DNA from: Altererythrobacter lutimaris
GTDB lineage: Bacteria > Pseudomonadota > Alphaproteobacteria > Sphingomonadales > Sphingomonadaceae
Length of the DNA stretch: 64,000 nucleotides
Direction of reading: 5' to 3'
Assembly: GCF_013371495.1 (NCBI RefSeq)
Contig: NZ_JABWTA010000001.1
Span: 2,640,693-2,704,692 of the forward strand
Each line of letters opens with the position of its first letter. The stretch's first letter is position 1. Below the pieces are notes generated by a model that was given only the letters and a program-made list of their open reading frames with translations, was not told the origin of the DNA and did no database searches. A program made the position numbers and the translations under genes. Positions 7,798 to 17,619 of this stretch are shown in pieces.

Positions 7798-8532
7798 ATG
7801 ACTCAAGACAAAGTCTCTTTCGGCTACGAAGATGTAGCTCCTGAAGAAAAGACGCGCCGAGTGGGCGAAGTGTTCTCCAGTGTCGCGGCTAAATACGACA
7901 TCATGAACGATGCGATGTCAGGCGGCATGCACCGGCTCTGGAAAGACCGTTTCGTCCGGCGCGTAAAGCCGCAGCCGGGTGAAGCGATCCTGGACATGGC
8001 GGGCGGCACAGGGGACATCGCATTCCGGATGGCGGCGCGCGGTGCAGAAGTGACTGTCGCGGACATCAATCAGGACATGCTTGATGTTGGCATCGAGCGC
8101 GCGATGGATCGCGGGATCACAGGGCTGAGCTGGTCGTGCCAGAATGCGGAGAAAATGAGTTATCCCTCGCGCAGCTATGACGCTTACACAATCGTGTTCG
8201 GCATTCGGAACGTGACGGATATTCCTGCCGCGCTGAGAGAGGCACACCGTGTTCTGAAGCATGGCGGGCGGTTCTATTGCATGGAGTTCTCGACCACGAC
8301 CTGGCCGGGCTTCAAGGAAATCTACGACGTCTATTCGCACAAGATCATGCCGCAAATGGGCAAGATCATCGCGCAAGATGAAGAGAGCTATCGCTATCTG
8401 GCCGAGTCGATCCGCCGCTTCCCGCCCATGCCTGAATTCGAACGGATGATCCGCGAGGCTGGTTTTGCCAATACCCGCGTTGAAGCAATTTTCGGCGGCG
8501 CAGTCGCGATCCACTCGGGCTGGAAAATCTGA
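7798..8532 (+). CDS. ubiE: Demethylmenaquinone/2-methoxy-6-polyprenyl-benzoquinol methylase
   Basis: A 244-residue SAM-dependent C-methyltransferase of ubiquinone synthesis. Seen: the N-terminal EVFSSVAAKYDIMNDAMS segment, SAM motif I DMAGGTGD at 66–73, and the conserved GIRNVTD and ESIRRFPPMPEFERM stretches near the C-terminus. Length matches UbiE. It is followed 39 nt later by ubiB on the same strand, a pairing conserved in alphaproteobacteria that places both in ubiquinone biogenesis. Confidence 0.96.
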   Translation: MTQDKVSFGYEDVAPEEKTRRVGEVFSSVAAKYDIMNDAMSGGMHRLWKDRFVRRVKPQPGEAILDMAGGTGDIAFRMAARGAEVTVADINQDMLDVGIERAMDRGITGLSWSCQNAEKMSYPSRSYDAYTIVFGIRNVTDIPAALREAHRVLKHGGRFYCMEFSTTTWPGFKEIYDVYSHKIMPQMGKIIAQDEESYRYLAESIRRFPPMPEFERMIREAGFANTRVEAIFGGAVAIHSGWKI

Positions 8533-8571
8533 AGTAATGGCACTGCTTGAGGTCTCAGACGTTTCTGCCGC

Positions 8572-10131
8572 ATGACCCGCCCCGCAACGCATATCTTCCG
8601 GCTCCTGAAGTGGGGCCGAACGCTCGCGAAGCATGGCGCTTTGCGCGGGATCGAGAACGATCCGAATACGCCGACGCCAGTTAAGCGGCTGGCGCGGCTG
8701 GCGCGCTTTGGTACTTTTCAGCCGGCAGAGCCTGACTATGCCAGTGCTTTCCGCGCGATTGGCCCTGCAGCCATCAAGCTTGGCCAGACGCTTGCGACCC
8801 GTCCTGATCTCGTTGGCGAAGAAGCCGCGCGCAATCTCCTTAGTTTGCAGGACGATCTGCCGCCGGTTGATTTCAAGGAAGTCGAAGCTTCGATTGCGGC
8901 AAGCTTCGGGCAACCGCTCGACACACTCTTCCAGTCAATCGATCCAGAACCTGTTGGTGCCGCGTCGATCGCACAAGTGCACCGGGCGGTCACAACGGAT
9001 GGCAAGCATGTTGCGCTGAAGGTCCTGCGCCCCGGCATCAAGGAACAGTTCGCCAAGGATATTCAGACCTATGAATGGGCGGCGGCCCATCTCGAAGCGC
9101 TGGGCGGCGAAGCTTCCCGGCTGCGTCCGCGACTGGTGATCGCGAACTTCAAGCGCTGGACACTAAGTGAGCTCGACCTGCGGCGCGAAGCGGCCTCCGC
9201 CAGCGAACTCGCGCAATCCATGCAAGGTATTCACGGCTATCGCATTCCGGAGATCGACTGGGACCGCACCAACGGCCGCGTGATGACGGTCGAATGGATT
9301 GACGGGGTCAAGATCAGCAAGACCGAAGAGCTGGTCGCGCGCGGTCATGACTTGCCAGAAATGGCCGAGCGTCTTGTGATTGCGTTTCTCACGCAAGCGA
9401 TCAGCGGCGGCTTCTTCCATGCAGACATGCACCAGGGCAACCTGTTCGTTGAAGACGACGGGACGATCGTAGCGATCGATTTCGGCATTATGGGCCGGAT
9501 CGACCGACAAGCACGCGTCTGGCTGGCGGAAATCCTCTATGGCCTCACAACCGGTGACTATTACCGCGTTGCTGAAATCCATTTCGAAGCGCAATATGTG
9601 CCGAGTTATCACTCGGTCGATGAATTCGCGACGGCTTTGCGTGCAGTGGGCGAGCCGATGCGCGGCAAGCCTGTGAGCGAGCTCTCCGTCGGTCAAATGC
9701 TCGACGGATTGTTTGCCATCACGCGCGATTTCGACATGCAGACGCAGCCGCATTTGCTGCTGCTGCAAAAGACCATGGTCATGGTCGAAGGCATTGCGAC
9801 GCAGCTCAACCCGCAGATCAATATGTGGGATACCAGCGCGCCATATGTGCGAAGCTGGATCCGCGATGAGCTGGGACCAGAAGCAGCCGTGGCGGACCGG
9901 ATCAAGACAGATACGGAAACCCTGTTCCGTTTGCCTGGCCTTATCCGGCGCTTGGAAGAGAAATTCCCGCCTAAGGGAGGCGCGCCCGAGCCGCCTCCGC
10001 TGACGGATGTCGAATTGATGTGGGAACGCCGGACAAGCCCGCGCGGCGGCAGCTGGCTGGGTTACCTGGTCTCTGCCGCGATAGGTGCAGGGCTGGTTAT
10101 TGCCGCAGGCGAGATGGGCTGGCTTGGCTAA
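8572..10131 (+). CDS. ubiB: UbiB/ADCK-family atypical kinase for ubiquinone synthesis
   Basis: A 519-residue protein-kinase-like ATPase needed for ubiquinone biosynthesis. The family KxGQ motif appears as KLGQ at 69–72. The alanine-rich loop replacing the glycine loop is GAASIAQ at 129–135, with Lys150 in VALKVLRP. The catalytic loop begins at His283 (HADMHQGN) and the DFG motif at Asp303. A hydrophobic segment at the extreme C-terminus is a likely membrane anchor. It follows ubiE closely and converges with a small membrane protein gene 8 nt beyond its stop. Confidence 0.95.
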   Translation: MTRPATHIFRLLKWGRTLAKHGALRGIENDPNTPTPVKRLARLARFGTFQPAEPDYASAFRAIGPAAIKLGQTLATRPDLVGEEAARNLLSLQDDLPPVDFKEVEASIAASFGQPLDTLFQSIDPEPVGAASIAQVHRAVTTDGKHVALKVLRPGIKEQFAKDIQTYEWAAAHLEALGGEASRLRPRLVIANFKRWTLSELDLRREAASASELAQSMQGIHGYRIPEIDWDRTNGRVMTVEWIDGVKISKTEELVARGHDLPEMAERLVIAFLTQAISGGFFHADMHQGNLFVEDDGTIVAIDFGIMGRIDRQARVWLAEILYGLTTGDYYRVAEIHFEAQYVPSYHSVDEFATALRAVGEPMRGKPVSELSVGQMLDGLFAITRDFDMQTQPHLLLLQKTMVMVEGIATQLNPQINMWDTSAPYVRSWIRDELGPEAAVADRIKTDTETLFRLPGLIRRLEEKFPPKGGAPEPPPLTDVELMWERRTSPRGGSWLGYLVSAAIGAGLVIAAGEMGWLG

Positions 10132-10139
10132 TCCTTCGC

Positions 10140-10547
10140 TTAGCCCGGCAATCCTTCGCTATCGCCCATGATGTGATGGGGCAAGACGCGGCTGCCGATC
10201 AGCGCGAGGATCACTGTGATCGCTTCAGCGAGCATGGGCGTCCACCAGCCGTCATAGCTTCCGTCTACCGCCAGACTGACGGTCCGGCCCAGCAGCACAG
10301 TACCCATCAAGGCCGCTGTGACGAGGAGCATGTCGCCATAACGCTTCCACGCGCCAATGATCAGGCAACCGCCAGAAACCCAGAAGAAAGCAGTGAAGTC
10401 TCCGCGAATGGAAGACAGCCCTTTCGCACCGTCAGGGATGACGCCGAAATCAGGACCATTGCTTGCTGGATCAAGCAGAAACCCGGCGCCGAGCCCGATA
10501 TAGAAAATGCCGCCTAGCAGCAGCAGCGCTCTCAAAACTGTGACCAT
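10140..10547 (-). CDS. DUF4345-type small membrane protein
   Basis: A 135-residue protein with four hydrophobic segments. It looks like DUF4345: an N-terminal LLLLGGIFYIGLGAGFLLDP segment, then SSIRGDFTAFFWVSGG, then LLGRTVSL. Family function is unknown. It is a single gene convergent with ubiB and divergent from coaBC, with about 210 bp of upstream DNA in which I see no clear promoter. Confidence 0.7.
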   Translation of the reverse strand: MVTVLRALLLLGGIFYIGLGAGFLLDPASNGPDFGVIPDGAKGLSSIRGDFTAFFWVSGGCLIIGAWKRYGDMLLVTAALMGTVLLGRTVSLAVDGSYDGWWTPMLAEAITVILALIGSRVLPHHIMGDSEGLPG

Positions 10548-10758
10548 TTGCGTGCTCCCCCTTCAAAATTATGTCCACTCATCAGTGCTTTTAGCCCTTT
10601 GCTAGCTAAAATTTAACCACTACTCCTCACAATTGGACAAGGCGAAAAGTGCGGCTACTCTACCGTATGACACGCTATTGATCGATCGAATTTGAGGCTT
10701 TGGAGGTTTTTGCCCACCTTGGCCTTGTGTCTATGGACGTTGTTTAGGGACGGATTTT

Positions 10759-12519
10759 GTGAGCGCACCGCATCCGAAAATCCTGCTTATCGTAGGCGGC
10801 GGCATCGCAGCCTATAAGTCTTGCGAGCTGGTTCGCATGATCCGCAAGGGCGGCGGTGAAGTCACTTGCGTGGTGACGGAAGGCGGACAGCAGTTCGTGA
10901 CGCCGATGGCGCTCGCAGCGCTGAGCGAGAACGAAGTCTACACGAGCCTGTGGGACCTCAAGAACGAAGTCGAAATGGGCCATATCGAACTCAGCCGCGA
11001 AGCTGACTTGATAGTCGTTTGCCCGGCCACCGCAGATATGATGGCGAAGATGGCTGCCGGAATTGCAGATGATCTTGCGACCACTGTTATCCTCGCGACC
11101 GACAAGCCCGTCATGGCCGTTCCAGCAATGAATGTGCGCATGTGGGAGCATGAAGCAACACAGCGCAATGTCGGCTGGCTACGCGAAGCAGGCGTGCAAG
11201 TGCTCGATCCTGATGAAGGGCCAATGGCATGCGGCGAGTTCGGTTATGGCCGCTTGCCTGAACCGCATGCGATCTGGTCCGCGATTGCCGGACACTTCGA
11301 TATCGAAGTTGAAGCGCCTGAAGTTATCGAGCCTGCGCAGATTGCAGCGGCCGACAAGAGTGCGGACGAAATCCTCGAAGCGCTGGAGCCGGAACCCGAA
11401 GTCGAAACGAAGAGCGGCGGTCTTGGCGGTTTGCTCTCTTCTATCATCCCGCGCTCTACGCCTAAGCGCTCGGCTGAAGAGATCGAAGCGCAGCAACTCG
11501 AGGAAGAAGAGGCTGCGCGCATTGAAGCAGAAGCGGCCGCAGAAGAAGCTGCCCGCTTGGAAGAAGCCGCTGCTGCTGAAGCAGAAGATGGCGACGTTGA
11601 AGATGCCGACGAAGCTCTAGAATCTGATCCGGACGCGGTGCCGGATCTTGGTGGTCCGCTGATGGCGAAGAAAGGTGCGGCATCTGCTGCACCGCCGATC
11701 GATCCTGATGCGATCAATCATGAAGTTAATGATCGCCAGTTTGCGCCAGAACCTGCTGCGGAAGCGGAAGAGTCTGCCGCACCTATTGTACCGGACGATG
11801 TGGAATCGGCTGACGAAGACGCGCTCGACGGACAGGCAATCAAGGTCAAGAAGGGCCATCAGCCGCTTGAAGGACGCCATGTCCTCATCACGGCAGGCCC
11901 GACCTGGGAAGCCATCGATCCGGTTCGTTACATTGCCAACCGCTCATCGGGCAAACAGGGCTTTGCGATTGCGGCAGCTGCCGCTGCACTCGGCGCGAAA
12001 GTTTCGCTTGTTGCCGGACCTGTAGCGCTGAAAACGCCAAAAGGCGTTGACCGTATCGATGTTGAAAGCGCGGCGGACATGTCGCAAGCGGTCAAGGATG
12101 CGATGCCGGCTGATGTCGCGATCATGGTCGCCGCTGTCGCTGACTGGCGTCCGAAGGAATATCGCGACGAGAAGATGAAGAAGCGCGGCTCTGCCCCGCC
12201 TGCTCTCGTTCTGACGGAAAATCCTGACATTCTCACCAATGTGGGCGCATCCGACAAACGGCCTACGCTGGTTGTCGGCTTCGCTGCTGAGACAGAAGAT
12301 GTTCTCGAAAACGCCAAGCGCAAGCGCAAACGCAAGGCCGCTGACTGGATTATTGCGAACGACGTGTCAGGCGATGTCATGGGCGGCGATGAAAACCGCG
12401 TCCACATCGTTAGCGACGAAGGCGTTGAAAGCCTTGAGCAAATGCCGAAGATCGAAGTGGCAATGGCGCTGCTTGAACGGATCGCTGACAAGCTGACTAT
12501 GCCTGAGGCAGCCGAATGA
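10759..12519 (+). CDS. coaBC: Bifunctional phosphopantothenoylcysteine decarboxylase/synthetase with a long acidic linker
   Basis: A 586-residue coenzyme A biosynthesis enzyme, about 180 residues longer than usual. The CoaC half (about 5–180) has GHIELSR with catalytic His75, the PAMNVRMW box at 122–129, and the Cys-containing [12 protein letters not shown] clamp. The CoaB half starts near residue 370 with [21 protein letters not shown] and continues with AVADWRP and the KMKKRG lysines. Residues about 190–365 form an Ala/Glu/Asp-rich insertion that looks disordered. The start is GTG. It overlaps dut by 4 nt. Confidence 0.93.
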   Translation: MSAPHPKILLIVGGGIAAYKSCELVRMIRKGGGEVTCVVTEGGQQFVTPMALAALSENEVYTSLWDLKNEVEMGHIELSREADLIVVCPATADMMAKMAAGIADDLATTVILATDKPVMAVPAMNVRMWEHEATQRNVGWLREAGVQVLDPDEGPMACGEFGYGRLPEPHAIWSAIAGHFDIEVEAPEVIEPAQIAAADKSADEILEALEPEPEVETKSGGLGGLLSSIIPRSTPKRSAEEIEAQQLEEEEAARIEAEAAAEEAARLEEAAAAEAEDGDVEDADEALESDPDAVPDLGGPLMAKKGAASAAPPIDPDAINHEVNDRQFAPEPAAEAEESAAPIVPDDVESADEDALDGQAIKVKKGHQPLEGRHVLITAGPTWEAIDPVRYIANRSSGKQGFAIAAAAAALGAKVSLVAGPVALKTPKGVDRIDVESAADMSQAVKDAMPADVAIMVAAVADWRPKEYRDEKMKKRGSAPPALVLTENPDILTNVGASDKRPTLVVGFAAETEDVLENAKRKRKRKAADWIIANDVSGDVMGGDENRVHIVSDEGVESLEQMPKIEVAMALLERIADKLTMPEAAE

Positions 12520-12974
12520 GCGCGACTGTGCCGGTAAAGGTCAAGCGGCTGCCGCATGGACAAGGACTGGAATTGCCGGAGTATGCCACGTCCGGTGCGG
12601 CGGGGATGGATATTGTTTCTGCAGAGACGGTGACGATTGCATCGGGCTCTCGGCACGCTGTGGCAACGGGCCTCGCGGTGGCAATCCCGGAAGGGTACGA
12701 GATTCAGGTACGTCCACGTTCAGGCCTTGCGTTGAAGCACGGCATCACTGTGCCCAATACGCCCGGCACGATCGATTCCGATTATCGCGGCGAATTGAAA
12801 GTCATCCTCATCAATCATGGCGAGGCGCCATTCCCGATTGCTCGTGGAGATCGCGTCGCGCAGCTCGTACTCGCGCCAGTGACGCAAGCGAGCTGGGACG
12901 AGGTTGACGACTTGGATGCAACCGACCGCGGTGAAGGCGGCTTCGGCTCAACTGGCGGCCACGGCAAGCTTTGA
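12516..12974 (+). CDS. dut: Deoxyuridine 5'-triphosphate nucleotidohydrolase
   Basis: A 152-residue trimeric dUTPase that hydrolyses dUTP to dUMP. All five motifs are visible in order: AAGMDIVSA (1), [11 protein letters not shown] (2), [10 protein letters not shown] (3), GDRVAQLV (4) and the phosphate-binding arm [10 protein letters not shown] (5). The start overlaps the coaBC stop (ATGA), so the two are translationally coupled. The coaBC–dut pairing is common in proteobacteria. Confidence 0.97.
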   Translation: MSATVPVKVKRLPHGQGLELPEYATSGAAGMDIVSAETVTIASGSRHAVATGLAVAIPEGYEIQVRPRSGLALKHGITVPNTPGTIDSDYRGELKVILINHGEAPFPIARGDRVAQLVLAPVTQASWDEVDDLDATDRGEGGFGSTGGHGKL

Positions 12975-12980
12975 TCGCTT

Positions 12981-13007
12981 GACGAGCGCGCTCGGCTGCG
13001 TCATTTT
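12981..13007 (+). terminator. Possible terminator after dut
   Basis: GACG and AGC pair with GCT and CGTC around a GC-rich loop, with one bulged base, and four Ts follow at 13004–13007. The stem is short, so this is a weak call. Its position 7 nt after the dut stop fits. Confidence 0.4.
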
Positions 13008-13174
13008 CCTCGTATCCAACCCACTCAGGGAATTTATGTCAGAGATTGTCATCCGCTGAAGCAACCTGACCTGCGCTAGGCAGGACAGGGATTCGCGTGC
13101 GCAAATGAGAGTGACTGGTCTTCCGCCGTCTCTCCACTGCTCCTTCCTGCGATACCAGCAGATGGAATCTCTCA

Positions 13175-13432
13175 GTGAATATCTCGAAATACGAACAGCG
13201 CGTGTTGCACGCGTTGGCACAAGGTGGACGGATCGAATTCGTCCGCGACAGTCATGGGAAAGTTGAAATCGTAGACTGCTTCAGTCGCGACGGCTTTCGC
13301 CTGGCGGATTGCACATTGCCGGTTTTCAACCGGTTGAAGCGCAGGCGCTTGATCCGTAGCCGTTCCGGCGGTGCTTACCGGATCACGCGCGAAGGGCTGG
13401 AAGCTGTCCGCGCTCAACTCGACAATCGATAA
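13175..13432 (+). CDS. yjhX: YjhX-like protein (UPF0386)
   Basis: An 85-residue protein starting with GTG. It resembles E. coli YjhX along its whole length: [14 protein letters not shown] at the start, [15 protein letters not shown] in the middle, and the family's C-terminal VRAQLDNR. The fold looks like a small winged helix. YjhX has been listed as the toxin of a predicted pair with an acetyltransferase (YjhQ). No such partner is adjacent here, so a regulatory role is equally possible. A strong terminator follows. Confidence 0.8.
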   Translation: MNISKYEQRVLHALAQGGRIEFVRDSHGKVEIVDCFSRDGFRLADCTLPVFNRLKRRRLIRSRSGGAYRITREGLEAVRAQLDNR

Positions 13433-13457
13433 TGCCGAGTCGTGGACGGACAAATGG

Positions 13458-13489
13458 AAAGGGCGGCTCGAACGAGCAGCCGCCCTTTT
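13458..13489. terminator. Bidirectional intrinsic terminator
   Basis: An 11-bp perfect stem (13458–13468 with 13478–13488, AAAGGGCGGCT type) with a 9-nt loop lies between two convergent genes. A T-run follows on the + strand, and the A-rich left flank gives a T-rich tail on the minus strand. It can therefore end both the yjhX and the DUF4136 transcripts. Confidence 0.85.
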
Positions 13490-13510
13490 CGGTTCGATCT
13501 TTTGCCAGTG

Positions 13511-14188
13511 TCAGTTGCTGACGCGGCGGATCTTCTTTTCTTCCGGCTTGATCGTGATGCGCACTGTTTCGCCAGAATTGCCAGGGAAATCCGTAAACAT
13601 CGCATCTACCAGATTGGGGACGAGATATTGCAAGCGGTTCGAAGTCGAAAGGGCTTGCGCGCTTCCTTCAAACAGACGCTCGCCTGTTGCCGCACGGTCG
13701 ATCTTTAGCTCGATCCCGCTAGTATAGACGGTGTAGCTGCGCACTTCTGGACCGCCGAAGAACGGGTCGTGGAAACCATAACCCCAATAGCCGATCGGAC
13801 GGCGATAGAAGCGCGAACGATAGCCATACCATGGGTGATAAAACGGATCGATGCCGGTCCCGACAGTGCGCACACGCTCGCGGCCATTGTCTACGTCATA
13901 GTCGAAGCGAACGAGCAATGACGCTTCTTCCGGACTTGCCGCCTGGACATAGCCGAGATTGGTCATCTCTTCTTCAACTTCGTCCGCATAAAGCGCAAAT
14001 TCCAATCCGCCGGCCAGCGCCGGATCGTCGGCGATAACAGCAAAACTTTCGCCCGCAGGTGCAGGAAGCTCAGCCTGGAAACGCGATACATCCGCTTTGA
14101 AGCTCGGCGCACAAGCAGCGAGGCTTGCCGCTAGCAAGGAAATGGAAGCCAGTTTGAGGGTCATTGCCCGATTGTTGATTGCACTCAT
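13511..14188 (-). CDS. DUF4136 lipoprotein
   Basis: A 225-residue envelope lipoprotein with lipobox LAAC and an N-terminal hydrophobic stretch. The mature part has the DUF4136 pattern: a FAVIADD strand, the LGYVQAASPEEASLLVRFDYDV segment (split here for reading), an aromatic/Gly-rich region (HPWYGYRSRF and YWGYGFHDPFFGG), and a final PGNSGETVRI. Function unknown. A second ATG at 14164 (MTLKLASISLL) gives a more typical signal peptide and may be the real start. Confidence 0.82.
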   Translation of the reverse strand: MSAINNRAMTLKLASISLLAASLAACAPSFKADVSRFQAELPAPAGESFAVIADDPALAGGLEFALYADEVEEEMTNLGYVQAASPEEASLLVRFDYDVDNGRERVRTVGTGIDPFYHPWYGYRSRFYRRPIGYWGYGFHDPFFGGPEVRSYTVYTSGIELKIDRAATGERLFEGSAQALSTSNRLQYLVPNLVDAMFTDFPGNSGETVRITIKPEEKKIRRVSN

Positions 14189-14389
14189 GATGTCACACCT
14201 TTTGTCTCGATCAACGTCAGTCGCTCACGCCTTTTGCGCAAGCCCAATCGACCAAGCTGCGGCCAGATGACCCTCGAAATCTGCCCAGTCCTTTGTCGAT
14301 AATGCGTGTTCTAGGGCAGGCGAAGTGAACAAGATTTGAACGCAGGGACAGGCCTTTATTGACGATATAATTCCAATAAAGTCATGGGC

Positions 14390-15406
14390 TTATCCTCTTA
14401 CTAGCCCCAGTACCTTGTAGGCCTCGTCCAAGGTCGGAGTGCCGATTTCGCGTGCTTTCGCTGCTCCGCGCGCGAGAATCGCCTGAAGCATTTCTGTATC
14501 TTCGCGAAGTCCCCGGAACAGCGAGTTGATCGGATCAAGCGATTCTACCAGCAACTCGCCAAGGGCAGGCTTGAACGCACCGAAACCCTGCCCGCCATAT
14601 TGGCTGAGCACCTGATCGACGCTTTCGCCAGAGATTGCCGCATAGATCGAGACGAGGTTCAGGGCTTCCGCGCGATCTTCCAAACCTTTGGCTTCGGATG
14701 GAAGCGGCTCGGGATCGGTCTTCGCTTTCTTGACCTTTTTCATGATCGTGTCTGCATCGTCTGTCAGATTGATGCGGCTCATCTCCGAAGGGTCGGACTT
14801 GCTCATCTTGGCTGAGCCGTCGCGCAAGCTCATGATCCGCGCAGCCTGAGGCGGGATGTACGGATCAGGCAGGGTGAAGACTGGCGAATCCTCAGCCGCG
14901 AAGTCATTGTTGAACTTTTGTGCGATATCCCGCGCCAGCTCCAAATGCTGTTTCTGGTCTTCGCCCACCGGCACATGCGTTGCCTGATAGAGCAACACGT
15001 CGGCTGCTTGCAGCACGGGGTAGCTGAATAGCGCGGTCGATTGACCTTCGCGGTTCTTGCCGGCCTTGTCTTTCCACTGCGTCATGCGGTTGAGCCAACC
15101 CATGCGCGCTGTGCCCATCAGCAGCCATTGCAGCTCAGCATGCGCGGGGACCTGAGCCTGATTGAACAGGACGGACTTGTTCGGGTCGAGCCCGCAAGCG
15201 ACCAGCGCCGCCGTCATTTCCAGCGTGTTCGAATGAAGCTCGGTCGGATCGTGCGGCATGCTGATCGCGTGGAGGTCAGCCAGGAAGAAAAGACACTCTG
15301 AACCTTCTTCCATTTCGTCCTGCATGCTGACCCAATTGCGGATCGCCCCGAGGTAATTACCGAGGTGCAGATTGCCAGTTGGCTGGATTCCGGAAACGAC
15401 ACGCAT
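14390..15406 (-). CDS. trpS: Tryptophanyl-tRNA synthetase
   Basis: A 338-residue class I aminoacyl-tRNA synthetase charging tRNA-Trp. The HIGH-type signature is in TGNLHLGNYLG at 10–20, and the flexible KMSKS loop is at 200–204. Length matches bacterial TrpRS. It begins 18 nt after the murJ stop, so co-transcription with murJ is likely. A weak AT-rich inverted repeat (14354–14361 with 14374–14381) follows the stop. Confidence 0.97.
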   Translation of the reverse strand: MRVVSGIQPTGNLHLGNYLGAIRNWVSMQDEMEEGSECLFFLADLHAISMPHDPTELHSNTLEMTAALVACGLDPNKSVLFNQAQVPAHAELQWLLMGTARMGWLNRMTQWKDKAGKNREGQSTALFSYPVLQAADVLLYQATHVPVGEDQKQHLELARDIAQKFNNDFAAEDSPVFTLPDPYIPPQAARIMSLRDGSAKMSKSDPSEMSRINLTDDADTIMKKVKKAKTDPEPLPSEAKGLEDRAEALNLVSIYAAISGESVDQVLSQYGGQGFGAFKPALGELLVESLDPINSLFRGLREDTEMLQAILARGAAKAREIGTPTLDEAYKVLGLVRG

Positions 15407-15424
15407 GAAGAAATCTCGCTGATT

Positions 15425-16996
15425 CTAAGTCTGGCGGCGCATTAAGCGCTGCATAGTCGCCTTGTCGAGTACGCCAAGCGCAATCGCTGCCGATCCGTAT
15501 GTCATCGCGCCAATTGTGATCAAACTAAGGATCGAAAGGCCGCGCTCCGTCGTCGTACCACTGAAATAGGGATCTCCGACCGGCATGGCATAGTAAAGTG
15601 CGATACCCATAAGTCCTGCAGCCACCGCGATGCGAAGCAGTCTTCCGACGACTCTGGCGGTCAGCCGGAAATAGTCGCGCTTCACAAGGATCGCGTAGAG
15701 CAATGCGGTGTTAACCCAAGCGCCGATCGCGCCGGCAATCGCAAGGCTCAGTACACCTAGGCCGAGCTCGAAGATGAAATACAAATTGAGTGCGACAGTC
15801 ACAAGAAGGCTCGTCGCTGCTGTATAGACCGGTGTGCGCGTGTCTTTCCGCGCAAAGAAATTGGGCGTCAGCACTTTGACGAGCACATAGGCGGGAAGAC
15901 CGATGACAAGTCCGGACACGACTTGGCCAGTGATCAACGCATCCTCGGCCGTGAATGCGCCTGATTGCATGAAGACGCGCACAAAAGCGCTTCCGGTGAA
16001 GAACAGTGCGACTGCTGCTGGTACCGTGAGCAACATTGCCAGCTCAACCGCGTTCGATTGTAGTCGCTGTGCTTCATCGCGCTCTTCCTTCGCAATGAAA
16101 CGAGACAGTGCTGGCAGGATTGCCGTGCCAAGCGCAATTCCGATGATCCCGAGCGGCAGTTGGTTCCAACGATCCGCCATCGCCATGTAGGTCAGGCTGC
16201 CGTCAGGGAGGCCGCGGATGAAGGCCAGGTCGATAAAGCGGCTGATCTGATAGACACCGGCTCCGAAGACTGCTGGCACGATCAGCACACCCATTTCCTT
16301 GACGCGCGCAGTGATTTTGGGCCGACCGAAAGGGATCGAAAAGCCTGCGCGCCGCATCCAGAAGGTCAGCCATGCAAATTGGAGCAATCCGCTAACCGAT
16401 ACGGCTATCGCAAGTAGGAAGCCGGTTGCTTGGCGGGTCTCTTCGCCAGCGGGTTGGTATGCGCCCCAGAACAAAGCCGCGAGCAAGCAAATGTTGAGCA
16501 GGATGGGTGCAGCCGCTGCAGCGGCAAAGCGCGAGAGCGAGTTGAGCACGGCCGCTGTCAGTGTCGCGAGGCTCATGAACATCAGATAGGGGAAAGCGAT
16601 CTGCCCCATGGTGACCGCCAAGCCATAAGTCTCCGCATCGCCGCGCATTTCGGCATTGGCAAACAGCCACAATATCCATGGCATGCCGACCATCATGAGT
16701 GCGCCGAACACGACCAGGATCGGCAGAAGGATCGCAAGAACTTCAGACGCAAAGCGTCGTGCTTCGCTTTCGCCTTCTGTCATATGCCGATTGAACAGCG
16801 GCACAAATGCGCTGGCAAATGCGCCTTCAGCAAACAGGCGCCGGAACAGATTGGGAAGCTGGAAGGCGAGCTGCCAGGCATCGGCCACGCCTCCCGCGCC
16901 AAGCACGCGGGCGAGCATGATGTCGCGGACAAAGCCGAACACCCGGCTGACAGCTGTCAGCCCGCCAATTGTTCCGACATTCTTGAGCAGGCTCAT
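15425..16996 (-). CDS. murJ: Lipid II flippase MurJ
   Basis: A 523-residue polytopic membrane protein (about 14 helices) of the MOP superfamily that flips lipid II across the inner membrane for peptidoglycan synthesis. Seen: the N-terminal TIGGLTAVSRVFGFVRD signature with its conserved arginines, GGVADAWQLAFQLPNLFRR, and the FFARKDTRTPV loop. It lies between secB (74 nt upstream) and trpS, all in the same direction. Confidence 0.95.
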   Translation of the reverse strand: MSLLKNVGTIGGLTAVSRVFGFVRDIMLARVLGAGGVADAWQLAFQLPNLFRRLFAEGAFASAFVPLFNRHMTEGESEARRFASEVLAILLPILVVFGALMMVGMPWILWLFANAEMRGDAETYGLAVTMGQIAFPYLMFMSLATLTAAVLNSLSRFAAAAAAPILLNICLLAALFWGAYQPAGEETRQATGFLLAIAVSVSGLLQFAWLTFWMRRAGFSIPFGRPKITARVKEMGVLIVPAVFGAGVYQISRFIDLAFIRGLPDGSLTYMAMADRWNQLPLGIIGIALGTAILPALSRFIAKEERDEAQRLQSNAVELAMLLTVPAAVALFFTGSAFVRVFMQSGAFTAEDALITGQVVSGLVIGLPAYVLVKVLTPNFFARKDTRTPVYTAATSLLVTVALNLYFIFELGLGVLSLAIAGAIGAWVNTALLYAILVKRDYFRLTARVVGRLLRIAVAAGLMGIALYYAMPVGDPYFSGTTTERGLSILSLITIGAMTYGSAAIALGVLDKATMQRLMRRQT

Positions 16997-17070
16997 TGCG
17001 GAGCATCCCCAACCCGTTTGAAGCCAGACTGTCCTAGCCTTGCGGGCAGGTCAACAAAGCCCGTGCTCTT

Positions 17071-17607
17071 TTAGGCTTCGCCTGCTGGCGGTGCGCCTGC
17101 TCCACCAGCTGCCGCTTCCTGCTCGCGCTTGGCTTGCAGCTGCTGGATGTAGAGGCCGTTGAAGTCGATCGGATCGATCATCAGCGGCGGGAACCCGGCA
17201 TCGCGTACAGCATCGGCAATGATACGACGTGCAAACGGGAAGAGCATGCGCGGTGCTTCCGCAAACAGGAAAGCATGCGCTTGATCTTCGGGCACATTGC
17301 GAATGCCAACAAGGCCGCAATAGGCCAGCTCGATCAGGTAGGCATCGCCTTCGCCTGTTTTCGCAGCCACATTCACTTTCAGCTCAACTTCGGTCACTTC
17401 GTCGCTGATCTTGTCTGCGCCAATATTGAACTGAAGGTCGATATTGGGCTGTTCCTGCCACTGATAGACCGCAGGAGCATTCGGATTCTCGACAGACAAG
17501 TCCTTGATATATTGCGTGATAATACCAACGCTCGGCTGGTTGTCAGCGCCATTGGGCTGTGTTGCATCAAGGTTGAGATCGCTCAGGACGTCGTTTTCGT
17601 CGGCCAT
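17071..17607 (-). CDS. secB: Protein-export chaperone SecB
   Basis: A 178-residue cytosolic chaperone that keeps preproteins unfolded and delivers them to SecA. The core reads QYIKDLSVENPNAP then FNIGADK, FLFAEAPRMLFPFARR and PPLMIDPIDFNGLY, all characteristic. The N- and C-terminal extensions are typical of alphaproteobacterial SecB. The upstream DNA carries a tandem 13-bp repeat. It is divergent from the Tim44-like gene. Confidence 0.96.
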   Translation of the reverse strand: MADENDVLSDLNLDATQPNGADNQPSVGIITQYIKDLSVENPNAPAVYQWQEQPNIDLQFNIGADKISDEVTEVELKVNVAAKTGEGDAYLIELAYCGLVGIRNVPEDQAHAFLFAEAPRMLFPFARRIIADAVRDAGFPPLMIDPIDFNGLYIQQLQAKREQEAAAGGAGAPPAGEA

Positions 17608-17619
17608 GGTGTAGACATC

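Noticed and set aside
7918-8913. 331-codon minus strand frame spanning ubiE and ubiB
   Set aside because: Crosses the boundary of two well-supported genes on the other strand.
14354-14381. Terminator of trpS
   Set aside because: The 8-bp inverted repeat is AT-rich with a 12-nt loop and no T-run; too weak to list as a terminator.
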